Position numbers and translations under genes: made by a program. A stretch of DNA of 34,947 nucleotides, from contig NZ_RQVV01000051.1 of NCBI RefSeq assembly GCF_009295515.1, forward strand, positions 1 through 34,947. The letters run 5' to 3'. Below, piece after piece: positions 17,776-26,428 of the stretch. The notes beneath the pieces are model-generated. The model did not search any database. It was not told where the DNA came from and saw nothing but the letters and a program-made list of their open reading frames with translations. The DNA comes from Erwinia endophytica. GTDB taxonomy: Bacteria > Pseudomonadota > Gammaproteobacteria > Enterobacterales > Enterobacteriaceae. The first letter of the stretch is position 1, and the number at the start of each line of letters is the position of its first letter.

Positions 17776-18708
17776 ATGACCATGAGTATTGAAGCATCAG
17801 CCGCAGCACGGCATGGCAAACGTCAGCGGCCAGGAAGGTTGAATGCTGAGGCTCGCCTCGGGTTAGTGCTCTCTGTACCGGTGGTGATATTAATGCTGGC
17901 GTTAGTGTTCGTCCCTTTTGTCATTACCGTATGGGAAAGTTTTCATCGGGTGAATCCCATGCTGCCCGGCACCCCGTTTGTCGGTCTGAAAAACTATACG
18001 ATGATGGCTAAAGACAGCGCGGTGCATAACGCCTGGATCAATACCTGGATTTACGTGATTCTGGCGGTCATCCTGGAGATCCTCGGCGGTCTGTGCGCCG
18101 CGTTATTACTCAATAACGTGAATACCGGCCGTCGCTGGTTACTGGCGGCGGTGATCTTGCCCTGGGCGTTACCGCCGGTGGTCAACGCTATCGTCTGGGC
18201 GTGGATTTATAACCCGCATTACGGTTTATTAAATGGTCTGTTGCTGAAACTCGGTCTGATTGCTGACAGCCATGTCTGGCTGAATGATCGTTACACCGCG
18301 CTGTTCCTGATTGTGCTGGTCCATGTCTGGCGCATGTTACCGCTCAACGCTGTGATTATTCTGGCGGCATTGCAAACCGTTCCTGCCGAACTGTATGAAG
18401 CGGCGAAAGTCGATGGCGCCACGCCATTTCGTACCTTTCGCACCATTACCCTGCCGCTGATCGCGGGTGCGTTTGGGATTGCGCTCACGCAGTCAACCAT
18501 CACCGCGTTCAATCTGTTTGATGAAGCCTGGATCCTTACCGGCCCCAGTGCCGCGACGCGTCCAATCCAGACGCAAATCTATATGACCGCCTTCCAAAAT
18601 CTGAACTTCTCCTACGGCATGGCGATGTCCATTACCGTAATGGCCGTATCTATTGTTGTTTCAGCAGTTTATGTCCGTCGGGTTTACCGTGCCACGAGGT
18701 ACGATTGA
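17776..18708 (+). CDS. ABC sugar transporter permease 1 (MalF/UgpA type)
   Basis: 310 residues from ATG 17776, with GGAGG nine bases before it. Six membrane segments are evident, the first at about residues 33-55. The BPD_transp_1 EAA loop is ELYEAAKVDGATPFRTFRTITLPLI near residue 210, where the ATPase docks. It starts 21 bases after the binding-protein stop and overlaps the second permease by one base (TGATG), so both permeases are translationally coupled and made in equal amounts. Confidence 0.92.
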   Translation: MTMSIEASAAARHGKRQRPGRLNAEARLGLVLSVPVVILMLALVFVPFVITVWESFHRVNPMLPGTPFVGLKNYTMMAKDSAVHNAWINTWIYVILAVILEILGGLCAALLLNNVNTGRRWLLAAVILPWALPPVVNAIVWAWIYNPHYGLLNGLLLKLGLIADSHVWLNDRYTALFLIVLVHVWRMLPLNAVIILAALQTVPAELYEAAKVDGATPFRTFRTITLPLIAGAFGIALTQSTITAFNLFDEAWILTGPSAATRPIQTQIYMTAFQNLNFSYGMAMSITVMAVSIVVSAVYVRRVYRATRYD

Positions 18709-19565
18709 TGAAAATATCTTATCCGCGCCGCCTGGCGTTTTATCTGGGGGTGACCATTCTGTTGGCCTGGTCGCTGGGGCCGATTTACTGGTCGCTGGCC
18801 ACCAGCCTGATGCGACAGAGTGATCTCTCGACCAGTCCGATTAACCTGTTGCCGCCGCAGCTGACGCTGGACCACTACCGAAAACTACTGGGCGGGTTAT
18901 TGGGTCAGTTGAATAACACCGTCTGGCATGATTTCTCACGGGCGTTACGCAACAGCATCGTTCTGGCGCTGGGTGCAACGGTCGTCACGGTCACCGCGGC
19001 GGCGTTTTCCGCTTATGCCACCGTGCGCTTACGTTTCCCTGGTCGCAATCTGGTATTCGTGCTGATCGTCTCCACCATGGCCGTACCGGGTTATACAGTA
19101 CTCATTCCGCTGTATCGTCTGATGGTCAGCCTCGGGCTAATCAATACTTATACCGGCATTATCCTGATTTATGTCTCGGCTTTTCTGCCACTGGCGATGT
19201 GGCTGATGCGCAGCGTGTATGAATCCCTGCCGCTGTCGCTGGAAGAAGCGGCGTGGATTGACGGCGCCGGACGTTTTTATACCCTGATACGTATTGTGCT
19301 GCCGCTGGCCGCCCCAGGATTGATTGCCGCGGCAATCCTCACTTTTCTTGGTGCCTGGGGACAATTTTCTGTACCACTGGTATTCGCCCCCACCCTGGAA
19401 ACCAAACCCCTTACCGTGCTGATCCCTGAATTCGCGACCAAAAACGATATCGATTACGGCTTGATTAATGCCGCCGGAATATTAGCCATGATCCCACCCG
19501 CGTTGGTGGTGATATTTCTTAATCGTTACCTGATGCGCGGTCTGATGGCTGGCGCCGGTAAGTAA
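18708..19565 (+). CDS. ABC sugar transporter permease 2 (MalG/UgpE type)
   Basis: 285 residues from ATG 18708, within the TGATG overlap with permease 1. It begins with the usual membrane helix (YLGVTILLAWSLGPIYWSLATSL). The EAA loop is LEEAAWIDGAGRFYTLIRIVLPLAAPG near residue 180, and the ending is RYLMRGLMAGAGK, typical of MalG-like proteins. It works with permease 1 as the heterodimeric inner-membrane channel. Confidence 0.92.
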   Translation: MKISYPRRLAFYLGVTILLAWSLGPIYWSLATSLMRQSDLSTSPINLLPPQLTLDHYRKLLGGLLGQLNNTVWHDFSRALRNSIVLALGATVVTVTAAAFSAYATVRLRFPGRNLVFVLIVSTMAVPGYTVLIPLYRLMVSLGLINTYTGIILIYVSAFLPLAMWLMRSVYESLPLSLEEAAWIDGAGRFYTLIRIVLPLAAPGLIAAAILTFLGAWGQFSVPLVFAPTLETKPLTVLIPEFATKNDIDYGLINAAGILAMIPPALVVIFLNRYLMRGLMAGAGK

Positions 19566-19593
19566 TAACAACCCACTGTCGAGGAGAATGACG

Positions 19594-20910
19594 TTGAGCA
19601 AAATTACGCTGATTGGCGCGGGCAGTACGGTATTCGCCCAGAACATTTTGGGTGACATTCTGAGTCATGCTGAATTTGCCGACTGTACCATCAGCCTGCA
19701 GGATATTGATGGCGATCGCCTCAGTACTTCCGCGATCGTCGCCAAACGGATCTGTGAAACCCTGTCGCTGCCAGAGGTGAAAATCGAAACCACGATGGAC
19801 CGACGTAACGCATTAAAAAATGCTGATTTTGTGTTTTTGATGATGCAAGTGGGCGGTTATCGCCCCGCGACGGTGATTGATTTTGAGATCCCGAAAAAAT
19901 TCGGCCTGCGGCAGACCATCGCCGATACCCTGGGGATTGGTGGTATTTTTCGCGCGTTGCGTACTATTCCGGTGCTTAAAGCCATTTGCGATGAGATGAC
20001 GGAACTTTGCCCCACGGCGTTGTTGCTGAATTACGTCAACCCGATGGCGATGAACTGCTGGGCTGTCAGCGAGCTGGCACCGCATATCCAGATGGTGGGT
20101 TTGTGCCACAGCGTACAACATACGGCGCAGCATCTGGCAGACTGTCTGGGCGAGAATATCAACGATATCGATTATCTCTCCGCCGGTATCAACCATGTGG
20201 CGTTCTTCACCAAATTCAGTAAACGCCACCGCGATGGCAAAGTGGAGGATCTCTATCCGCGTCTGCAGGCATTAGCCGCCAGCGGGGAGGTACCGGAAGA
20301 CGATCGGGTACGTTTTGATATGCTGAAACGTTTTGGCTATTTCGTCACTGAATCCAGTGAGCACTTTTCCGAGTATGTTCCCTGGTATATTAAACGCGAC
20401 CATCCCCACTTACTGGATGAACTCAATATTGCGCTGGATGAATACCCCCGCCGTTGTGAAAGCCGTATCGCCAGTTGGCACAGCTTACGCCAGGCGTTAG
20501 AAGGCAGCGAACCGCTAGCCGTCTGTCGCAGTGATGAATACGCCGCAGGTATTTTGCACTCCATGGTCAGCGGCCAGTCGCGGGTGATTTATGGCAACGT
20601 AAAAAATAAGGGGCTGATAACCAACCTGCCGAATAACTGCATCGTCGAAGTCCCCTGCCATGTTGATCGTAATGGCATCCAGCCCATCGTCATGGGGCAT
20701 CTGCCACCGGAACTGGCAGCGGTGATGCGCCTGAGCATTAACGTGCAGGAACTGGCGGTACAGGCGGCGCTAACCGGCAGAAAAAGCTATATCTATCAAT
20801 CCGCCATGCTCGATCCGCATACTGCGGCAGAATTATCCGCCGACCAGATTGTCACGATGGTCGATGAAATGATCCTTGCCCATGGCACGATGTTGCCGCG
20901 TTTCGTTTAG
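19594..20910 (+). CDS. GH4 family NAD-dependent alpha-glycosidase (MelA-like)
   Basis: 438 residues from TTG 19594, chosen because GAGGAG then sits eight bases upstream; ATG 19588 would leave no room. It follows the E. coli MelA pattern closely: ITLIGAGSTVFAQNILGD (NAD-binding GAGS at 8-11), LRQTIADTLGIGGIFRALRTIP, LNYVNPMAMN (146-151), and GLCHSVQ, where Cys171 and His201 of GINHVAFF bind the manganese ion. FVTESSEHFSEYVPWYIK and the ending LIXXHGXMLP-like segment also match. GH4 enzymes oxidise C3 transiently with NAD and then eliminate the aglycone. The CHS motif fits alpha-galactosidase or alpha-glucosidase rather than 6-phospho-glycosidases. Lying inside the transporter operon, it likely acts in the cytoplasm on the imported glycoside. 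Confidence 0.9.
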   Translation: MSKITLIGAGSTVFAQNILGDILSHAEFADCTISLQDIDGDRLSTSAIVAKRICETLSLPEVKIETTMDRRNALKNADFVFLMMQVGGYRPATVIDFEIPKKFGLRQTIADTLGIGGIFRALRTIPVLKAICDEMTELCPTALLLNYVNPMAMNCWAVSELAPHIQMVGLCHSVQHTAQHLADCLGENINDIDYLSAGINHVAFFTKFSKRHRDGKVEDLYPRLQALAASGEVPEDDRVRFDMLKRFGYFVTESSEHFSEYVPWYIKRDHPHLLDELNIALDEYPRRCESRIASWHSLRQALEGSEPLAVCRSDEYAAGILHSMVSGQSRVIYGNVKNKGLITNLPNNCIVEVPCHVDRNGIQPIVMGHLPPELAAVMRLSINVQELAVQAALTGRKSYIYQSAMLDPHTAAELSADQIVTMVDEMILAHGTMLPRFV

Positions 20911-20968
20911 CGCTGAACGCCGCCTTGAGTCAGCCGGATACGCTGCCGATTTAACCGAGGTCCCTGCG

Positions 20969-22063
20969 ATGTCAACAGTAAAAATACGTGAGTTAACAAA
21001 ACAATATGGTCATGCTCAGGTACTACGCGGCATCAATCTGGATATCAAAGATGGTCAGTTCGTGGTGCTGGTAGGTCCGTCGGGTTGCGGCAAGTCCACG
21101 TTGCTGCGCATGATTGCCGGTCTGGAGGAGGTCAGCAGCGGACATATCGCCATCAACGAACGCATTGTGAATGATCTGCCGCCGAAAGAGCGCGATATTG
21201 CCATGGTGTTCCAGAACTATGCACTCTATCCACATATGACCGTGCGCGATAACATGGCTTTTTCATTAAAGTTACGCCATTTCCCTCCAGCGGAAATCAA
21301 CGCCCGGGTTGAACAAGTGGCCGCCAGTCTGGGGCTTACTCCGTTATTAAGCCGTTATCCACGTCAACTTTCCGGCGGCCAACGCCAGCGCGTGGCCATG
21401 GGACGCTCGGTAGTACGTCAGCCCCAGGTTTTCCTGTTCGACGAACCCTTGTCAAATCTGGATGCGAAATTACGCGTGCAAATGCGTTCAGAAATCAAAC
21501 AACTGCATCAAAGATTGCATACCACCACCGTGTATGTCACTCACGACCAGGTTGAAGCCATGACCATGGGCGACCTGGTGGTGGTAATGCGCGACGGGGT
21601 GATTGAACAGGCTGGCGATCCACTCTCGCTGTATGATTGCCCCGCCAATCAATTTGTCGCCAGCTTCCTTGGATCGCCCGCGATGAATTTCCTGCCTGGC
21701 ATCCTGCAAAACGAGGGAAGCGAAATCCGTTTCGCCGATGGTTCAAGCTGTGCGCTACATGACAGCAGACCGACACGCAATGGTGGGCCGGTAGTATTTG
21801 GCATTCGCCCGGAACATTTACACCTTGCCGCCAGTGGAATCCCGGCCAACGTGCTGGTCGTCGAACCAACGGGGTCGGAAATGATTGTCATGCTTGAAAC
21901 GACGGCGAACGCAGGCAATCCGCTGTGTATGGTGTTACGCCAACGACATCATCTTAAGCCGGGCGAGCGCATTTTTGTGCAGCCGCAAACCGGTTGTGAA
22001 CATCTGTTTGAGAGCGGATCGGGTACACGCATCAGCGAAACACAGAACCATTTCGCCCATTAA
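20969..22063 (+). CDS. ABC sugar transporter ATPase (MalK/UgpC/MsmK type)
   Basis: 364 residues from ATG 20969, preceded by GAGG. All ATPase motifs are present: Walker A GPSGCGKST (36-44), Q-loop Gln82, signature LSGGQRQRVAMGR (134-146), Walker B FLFDEP with catalytic Glu159, and switch His192 in VTHDQVEAMTM. The C-terminal part carries the TOBE/regulatory domain (FGIRPEHL and onward) usual for CUT1 importers. It powers the transporter encoded just upstream and completes it. The gap of 58 bases from the GH4 gene suggests the same operon. Confidence 0.92.
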   Translation: MSTVKIRELTKQYGHAQVLRGINLDIKDGQFVVLVGPSGCGKSTLLRMIAGLEEVSSGHIAINERIVNDLPPKERDIAMVFQNYALYPHMTVRDNMAFSLKLRHFPPAEINARVEQVAASLGLTPLLSRYPRQLSGGQRQRVAMGRSVVRQPQVFLFDEPLSNLDAKLRVQMRSEIKQLHQRLHTTTVYVTHDQVEAMTMGDLVVVMRDGVIEQAGDPLSLYDCPANQFVASFLGSPAMNFLPGILQNEGSEIRFADGSSCALHDSRPTRNGGPVVFGIRPEHLHLAASGIPANVLVVEPTGSEMIVMLETTANAGNPLCMVLRQRHHLKPGERIFVQPQTGCEHLFESGSGTRISETQNHFAH

Positions 22064-22337
22064 TGCCCCCTTTCTCATGATGCAAATCCCAGCGCGGGCG
22101 AATGTCATCTCGCGCGCCACTGTCGTGCTATCTGACGGTTTCAGTACCGTAATAATGCCCGGCAGCACCCGTACTGACGCGCAAATAAAGCCAGCCCTGC
22201 AATTGCCAGTCTGTTTTTTTTCTGGCATGTTTGCCGACAATAAATGATTCGCCCAGGGGCAATGGCACCATCACTTGAAAGAGAATGATGCCCTTCAGCA
22301 GAATGACGCCTACTGGAGCTTAGACGCAGGACTAATA
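22064..22337. other. Spacer before the DeoR regulator gene
   Basis: 274 bases with small open frames but no recognised gene. There is a weak GC-rich dyad around 22091-22116 (GCGCG with CGCGC) and GCCAG/CTGGC around a T8 run near 22206-22227. These could act as termination or attenuation signals between the transporter operon and the regulator gene; neither is convincing alone. Confidence 0.3.
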
Positions 22338-23123
22338 ATGACTGTGAAAAATGATCGCTATTCGGCAATCCGACAACATTTATACAGCAGTGGCTACAGC
22401 AGCATTCAGGAAATATCAGAAGCGGTCAAAGCCTCTCCAGCCACTATTCGCCGCGATCTACTGATCCTGGAAAAACAGGGGTTTATTTCCCGCACTCATG
22501 GCGGTGCGCAAATTGCAGCAGAAGCAGGCAGTGAAGTCGCGTTTGCGGTACGCGAACAACATAACCTGGCGGCGAAACGTGAAATCGCCGAAGCGGCATT
22601 CAAGCGTCTGAAACCGCACAGCGCTATTTTTCTCGATGCGGGAACCACCGTCCTGCAACTGGCGCGGCGCCTGCGTCTGAATCCACTGCCATTGTCGGTA
22701 TTTACTAATTGCGTCACAGTTGCACAATTGTTGATGGATGTATCTGAACTGAAAATTACCTTACTGGGGGGACGTTTGCGCCCGGAAAATGCCTCGATGG
22801 TTGGTACCCTTGCGGAAGCCTCGCTGGAACGACTGCACTTCGATCAACTGTTTATTGGCGCAGGCGCCATCGCCGAAGATAACTGTGTCTATACTCAGGA
22901 CGAAGAAGAAGCCCGGCTGAATGAAAAAATGCTCAGCCGGGCGGCCACCACCACCCTGCTGGTCGACTCCAGTAAATTTGGCCAACGCGCAACGTATAAA
23001 GTGGCGCGTCTGAACAGCGAGATTAGCGTCATCACCGATAGTGCGCTGCCTGACAGTTGGCTGCTCAAACTGAAAGATAACGGCTGTATCTGTAACCTGG
23101 TTGAGCCTGAGCCGTCAAAATGA
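22338..23123 (+). CDS. DeoR-family transcriptional regulator
   Basis: 261 residues from ATG 22338 (AGGA eight bases upstream); the upstream ATG at 22275 adds a tail with no family resemblance. The N-terminal helix-turn-helix is SIQEISEAVKASPATIRRDLLILEKQGFISRTHGGA (about residues 19-54). The C-terminal DeoR sensor domain, with the sugar-phosphate isomerase-like fold, includes IFLDAGTTVLQLARRL, VFTNCVTVAQLL, LLGGRLRPENASMVG, FIGAGAI and LLVDSSKFGQ. Such proteins usually repress neighbouring sugar genes until a phosphorylated intermediate binds. It ends the sugar locus and probably controls the kbaZ, kinase and transporter promoters, which share repeat motifs. Confidence 0.9.
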   Translation: MTVKNDRYSAIRQHLYSSGYSSIQEISEAVKASPATIRRDLLILEKQGFISRTHGGAQIAAEAGSEVAFAVREQHNLAAKREIAEAAFKRLKPHSAIFLDAGTTVLQLARRLRLNPLPLSVFTNCVTVAQLLMDVSELKITLLGGRLRPENASMVGTLAEASLERLHFDQLFIGAGAIAEDNCVYTQDEEEARLNEKMLSRAATTTLLVDSSKFGQRATYKVARLNSEISVITDSALPDSWLLKLKDNGCICNLVEPEPSK

Positions 23124-23205
23124 TAGCGCCGCAGGTTCCTGCCTTCGTCAATGACAGGGCGGCCAAAACGCTCGCTGCGACGTACCGTATGGCGGCGATA
23201 ACGGC

Positions 23206-23502
23206 TCAAGCGGCCACTGACATACTCTCCGGATGAGCTTCTTTTTCGATCAGGCGCATCAGCAACGAGATACGGCGATCTGTCCGCTCCGGGGTGTCTG
23301 GCGGCAGATGATAGCGCAGCGTATACAGCTTGCCTTTTTCATTGAAAAAATCGACCAACACCACGGGCATAATCCCCCCCGGCACCCGACGGTAGTTGAT
23401 CGACAGGCGAGAGTCGCCCATTTTCATTCTGACCGTCATCACGGTCTCAACCGCGATATCCGGATACTGATCGCGGTCTGCCGGAACGACTATCGTTTTC
23501 AT
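23206..23502 (-). CDS. Small conserved-looking protein of unknown function, downstream of hsp20
   Basis: 98 residues from ATG 23502, which has a full AGGAGGT site nine bases upstream. I do not recognise the family. The sequence is soluble, mixed alpha/beta in look (TVMTVRMKMGDSRLSINYRRVPGGIMPVVLVDFFNEKGKLYTLRYHLP), with a charged helix-like end (DRRISLLMRLIEKEAHPE). It follows the small heat-shock gene on the same strand after 92 bases that hold a stem-loop, so it may be part of the heat-shock transcript. It is convergent with the DeoR gene. Confidence 0.65.
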   Translation of the reverse strand: MKTIVVPADRDQYPDIAVETVMTVRMKMGDSRLSINYRRVPGGIMPVVLVDFFNEKGKLYTLRYHLPPDTPERTDRRISLLMRLIEKEAHPESMSVAA

Positions 23503-23541
23503 CACCGACCTCCTGATGTTCAGCACCATTCATCATCTGAC

Positions 23542-23571
23542 GCGGAGGAGGACGCTATCGCACTCCTCCGC
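23542..23571 (-). terminator. Stem-loop between hsp20 and the small downstream gene
   Basis: GCGGAGGAG and CTCCTCCGC form a perfect 9-bp stem around a 12-base loop. It lies 24 bases after the hsp20 stop codon and 40 bases before the next gene. Without a T tract it is more likely a processing or attenuation element that protects or limits the upstream message than a full terminator. Confidence 0.5.
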
Positions 23572-23594
23572 CGTATTATCGCCGCTTCGCTTAA

Positions 23595-24077
23595 TCAAGC
23601 CTGGTGTTCAATAACACCCGCCGTGTAACGTTCAATCGGGATGCGCCGGGGTTTTTCACTTTCCGGGATCTCCAGTCGCAGACCGACACTCAATAACCCA
23701 TCCTGCAATCGGGCTTGTGTCACCTGCATGTGTTCCGGCACACGGTAACTGAGACGGAAATCAGTGCGGCTGATGCCCTGATGCAACCAGCTTCCGTTAC
23801 TGCTGTCCCTCTCATCAGGGGTGTTTTCTTTCTTACCCGTCACGGTCAGTTGCCCTCCCGCCACCTCAATATCCAGTTCAGACGCCTGCCAGCCCGGCAC
23901 ACTGACGGTGAGCGCATAATGCTCATCATCCAGTTGCTTCAGGTCGTAAGAGGGCGTCAGGGAAAGAGGTGTATCGCCAGTAAGCTGGCTAAATAAACGA
24001 TCTATCCGGTTAAACCGGTCAGAAAAGAAGGCATCGCTGAAGGATGGAAATACCGGAAAATTACGTACAGATAACAT
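23595..24077 (-). CDS. Small heat-shock protein, Hsp20/IbpA family
   Basis: 160 residues from ATG 24077, which has AGGAGG five bases upstream; upstream in-frame starts lack this. An N-terminal arm (FSDAFFSDRFNRIDRLFSQL) precedes the alpha-crystallin domain at about residues 45-140: SYDLKQLDDEHYALTVSVPGWQASELDIEVAGGQLTVTGKKE, then DFRLSYRVPEHMQVTQARLQDGLLSVGLRLEIPES. A short tail with the RRIPI motif (I-x-I type) caps neighbouring subunits. Such proteins form oligomers that hold unfolded proteins for DnaK/ClpB. The upstream region has a heat-shock-type promoter. Confidence 0.9.
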   Translation of the reverse strand: MLSVRNFPVFPSFSDAFFSDRFNRIDRLFSQLTGDTPLSLTPSYDLKQLDDEHYALTVSVPGWQASELDIEVAGGQLTVTGKKENTPDERDSSNGSWLHQGISRTDFRLSYRVPEHMQVTQARLQDGLLSVGLRLEIPESEKPRRIPIERYTAGVIEHQA

Positions 24078-24137
24078 GATAACCTCCTGAATAAACGACT
24101 CATCCAAAAGCTCATCTGGGCAAATCGCCCATTAACA

Positions 24138-24166
24138 GTTATAGGTGCATCCCGACATTTTTCAAG
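24138..24166 (-). promoter_or_regulatory. Sigma32-like promoter of the hsp20 gene
   Basis: On the minus strand CTTGAAA (24166-24160) is followed after 12 bases by CACCTATAAC (24147-24138). This approximates the sigma32 pattern CTTGAAA with CCCCAT-type -10, about 60 bases before the ATG. The same stretch also reads as a sigma70 site (TTGAAA, then TATAAC after 16 bases). Confidence 0.55.
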
Positions 24167-24183
24167 GCCGCCAGGATGAATTT

Positions 24184-24618
24184 TTATCCACGTCCTGCTG
24201 GCAATATTTCCAGTCCCACCTGAGGCTGACCCGCGTCCTGCACTGGCTGTGCGCTGACTTCGCCGTTCAGCAGGCGGAATTCCAGCGTGACCTGCCCCTC
24301 CCCCACCGGCAGTTTTTCCAGTTTCAGGCGGTCGACCCCGGAGGGCAGCGACGTCTGCCTTAGCCGCACCGTACGGGTAAAACCGTCAGTCTCCAGCCCC
24401 AGTATCGCCTGAAGCAACATAAATACAGCGCCAGACACCCAGGCTTGTGGTCGACATGCCACCGGATACGCCACGGGTTGCTCGTCCGCATCCCGCCGGA
24501 AACCACAGCACAGTGCCGGCAGCCGCAGCGGCGGCCATATCTCCGTAATAAAAGTCCGATTAGCCGTCTGCCGGTACCAGGCGCCCGCTAACATAGCTGG
24601 GCAATTTTCATGACTCAA
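24184..24618 (-). pseudogene. Amylo-alpha-1,6-glucosidase, C-terminal fragment
   Basis: The part RLPALCCGF, VAYPVACRPQAWVSGAVFMLLQAILGLETDGF and RLRQTSLPSGVDRLKLEKLPVGEGQVTLEFRLLNGEV matches the end of bacterial glycogen-debranching (GDE C-terminal, amylo-alpha-1,6-glucosidase) proteins. The first about 30 residues of the frame do not fit. Well over 500 upstream residues, including the catalytic (alpha/alpha)6 barrel, are missing. It is a relic next to hsp20, in the same orientation. Confidence 0.65.
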
Positions 24619-24820
24619 TCCTCACCAACAAATCAAGAAATGAAATTGATGACCATCATTACAATCAGGACAAAAATTGAAAGTCGCCGTCTCGCCTTAT
24701 CGCTGTGGGTGATTATTCCTCTTGACCTCCTTACTTCATGCCCTTGACGCAGCGCGCTGCCCGTAGGCTGAACATTACCCGCAGGCGAGCCTCTGCTCCC
24801 TTCTGATTAACACACGGCCA

Positions 24821-26194
24821 TTACTCTATTCCTTGCGTTCGCTGAACCGCCGGTTCACTGACCGTCACATCCTTTTGTGTCCCTGATGAATATGTTTTCT
24901 GCTGTTGCGGGTAGCTGAAAAAAAATCCAATCGACATAAAGGACACTACCGCCACCGCGGCGACATAGTAAACCAGCATAAACGCATTGCCGGACCGGCT
25001 AATCAGCGCGGCTCCGATTAACGGTGCGGTGCCGCCAAACAACGCGGTTCCGACGTTATAGGCTATCGCCCCCGCTGACGCGCGCACCTCTGCCGGGAAC
25101 ATATCGACCAGACTGATGGTCATGCCGCTCGTTACCATCGGAAAGATCATCACCGGCACAACGACAGCGATTATTGCGCTGTGCAATGTCCCCTGTTTCG
25201 CCCAACTGAAGGCAAAAAACATTGCCGGGATAATCAGCACACAGCCCAGCATCATCCAGCGTTTTCGCCCGACAACATCACTCAGATAACCATGCAGCAG
25301 TGTGCTGAATATCAGCACAAATTGTGAAACCAGCACCGCCATTGCCGCATCCGGCCTGGGCATGCCGACAAAGGTAGTGAGATAGGTCGCAAAGAAGCCC
25401 AGAATCAGATAATTCGGCAGGGTGTGACTCATCAGGATCGATATAAACACCAGGATATTTTTCCACTGAGAGCGGATGACCTGGCGAATAGCGGGCGGAT
25501 CCAGCCGTTGCTCTGCCCGCAATTGCTCTATCGCCCGGAACGCCGGACTTTCATCAAGTTTGCGGCGGATAAGCAGGCCGACCAGACCAAGCGGCAATCC
25601 TGTGGCAAACAACACCCGCCAGCCCCACTCTTCCATTTGTGTCGACGTAATCACTGATGACAACAACATATAGAGACCGATGGCGGAAACTGTACCGATG
25701 TAAGCGCCAATCGGTGAAAACGAGGCACGGAAAGCACGGCGTTTCTGATCGCTGTTTTCCACGATGTAATCCGTAGCCGTGGCGTATTCACCGCCAGCAA
25801 AAAAACCCTGGATCAGCCGGAAAATCACCAGAAGTACGGTCGCGGTCGTGCCAGCCTGTGCATAGGTGGGCAGCAACGCAGTCAGTCCGGTAACCATACT
25901 CATGCCGGTGATGGTGATCATCAGCACGGAACGTCTGCCCCAGCGATCGCCGGCCAGCCCCAGAACAATGCCGCCGATCGGTCGCACCAAAAAACTTGAA
26001 GCGTAAAGAAGCAGTACGGACAGCAGTGCGGTGACTGGCGCATCCTGCGGAAAAAAAATCCTGGAAATGACGCTGGCCAGCAGACCATAAAGTGCGAAAT
26101 CGAGAAACTCGACCAGATTACCCGCGACAGCGCCGATCAGCGTCTTGCGCTGCATCTCTGGCGTCACGTTGGGAGGCGTTGCTGAAGTTGTCAT
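24821..26194 (-). CDS. MHS-family (metabolite:H+ symporter) MFS transporter
   Basis: 457 residues with twelve hydrophobic spans. The N-terminal segment GAVAGNLVEFLDFALYGLLASVISRIFFP and the loop GIVLGLAGDRWGRRSVLMITI are typical of the ProP/KgtP/ShiA (MHS) group, as are FFAGGEYATATDYIVEN and DVVGRKRWMMLG in the second half. Substrates of the family include carboxylates, shikimate, dicarboxylates and osmolytes. It sits downstream of an IclR regulator on the same strand, in a locus with divergent hyuAB, and has an IclR-like half-site upstream (26255-26265). It probably imports the hydantoin, oxoproline or similar compound that HyuAB opens. Confidence 0.88.
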   Translation of the reverse strand: MTTSATPPNVTPEMQRKTLIGAVAGNLVEFLDFALYGLLASVISRIFFPQDAPVTALLSVLLLYASSFLVRPIGGIVLGLAGDRWGRRSVLMITITGMSMVTGLTALLPTYAQAGTTATVLLVIFRLIQGFFAGGEYATATDYIVENSDQKRRAFRASFSPIGAYIGTVSAIGLYMLLSSVITSTQMEEWGWRVLFATGLPLGLVGLLIRRKLDESPAFRAIEQLRAEQRLDPPAIRQVIRSQWKNILVFISILMSHTLPNYLILGFFATYLTTFVGMPRPDAAMAVLVSQFVLIFSTLLHGYLSDVVGRKRWMMLGCVLIIPAMFFAFSWAKQGTLHSAIIAVVVPVMIFPMVTSGMTISLVDMFPAEVRASAGAIAYNVGTALFGGTAPLIGAALISRSGNAFMLVYYVAAVAVVSFMSIGFFFSYPQQQKTYSSGTQKDVTVSEPAVQRTQGIE

Positions 26195-26254
26195 CGTTAC
26201 CCTCTCTTCACCGCATTACCACGGTTGGTTGAACGTGAGTCAGCATGGCTCGCC

Positions 26255-26265
26255 ATCATTCCACA
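26255..26265. promoter_or_regulatory. IclR-type half-site upstream of the MHS transporter gene
   Basis: ATCATTCCACA is the exact reverse complement of TGTGGAATGAT at 27364-27374 in the hyuA promoter. Its core ATCATTCC is also one arm of the inverted repeat there. It lies 61 bases upstream of the transporter start, in a 234-base gap without genes. A second GGCATTCC follows at 26275-26282. Confidence 0.55.
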
Positions 26266-26428
26266 TTACGGTATGGCATTCCGTTTATTACGTTAGTTGA
26301 GGAAAAAATAACCGTCAATGTGCGGGTAAGAGGATTTTGCTATGGGTAACTCTTCCGGGATAAATCAATACAAACGAGGTGATCTGGATATTCTGGCAGT
26401 AATAACTTGCTGCCAGAATAGCATCTTG

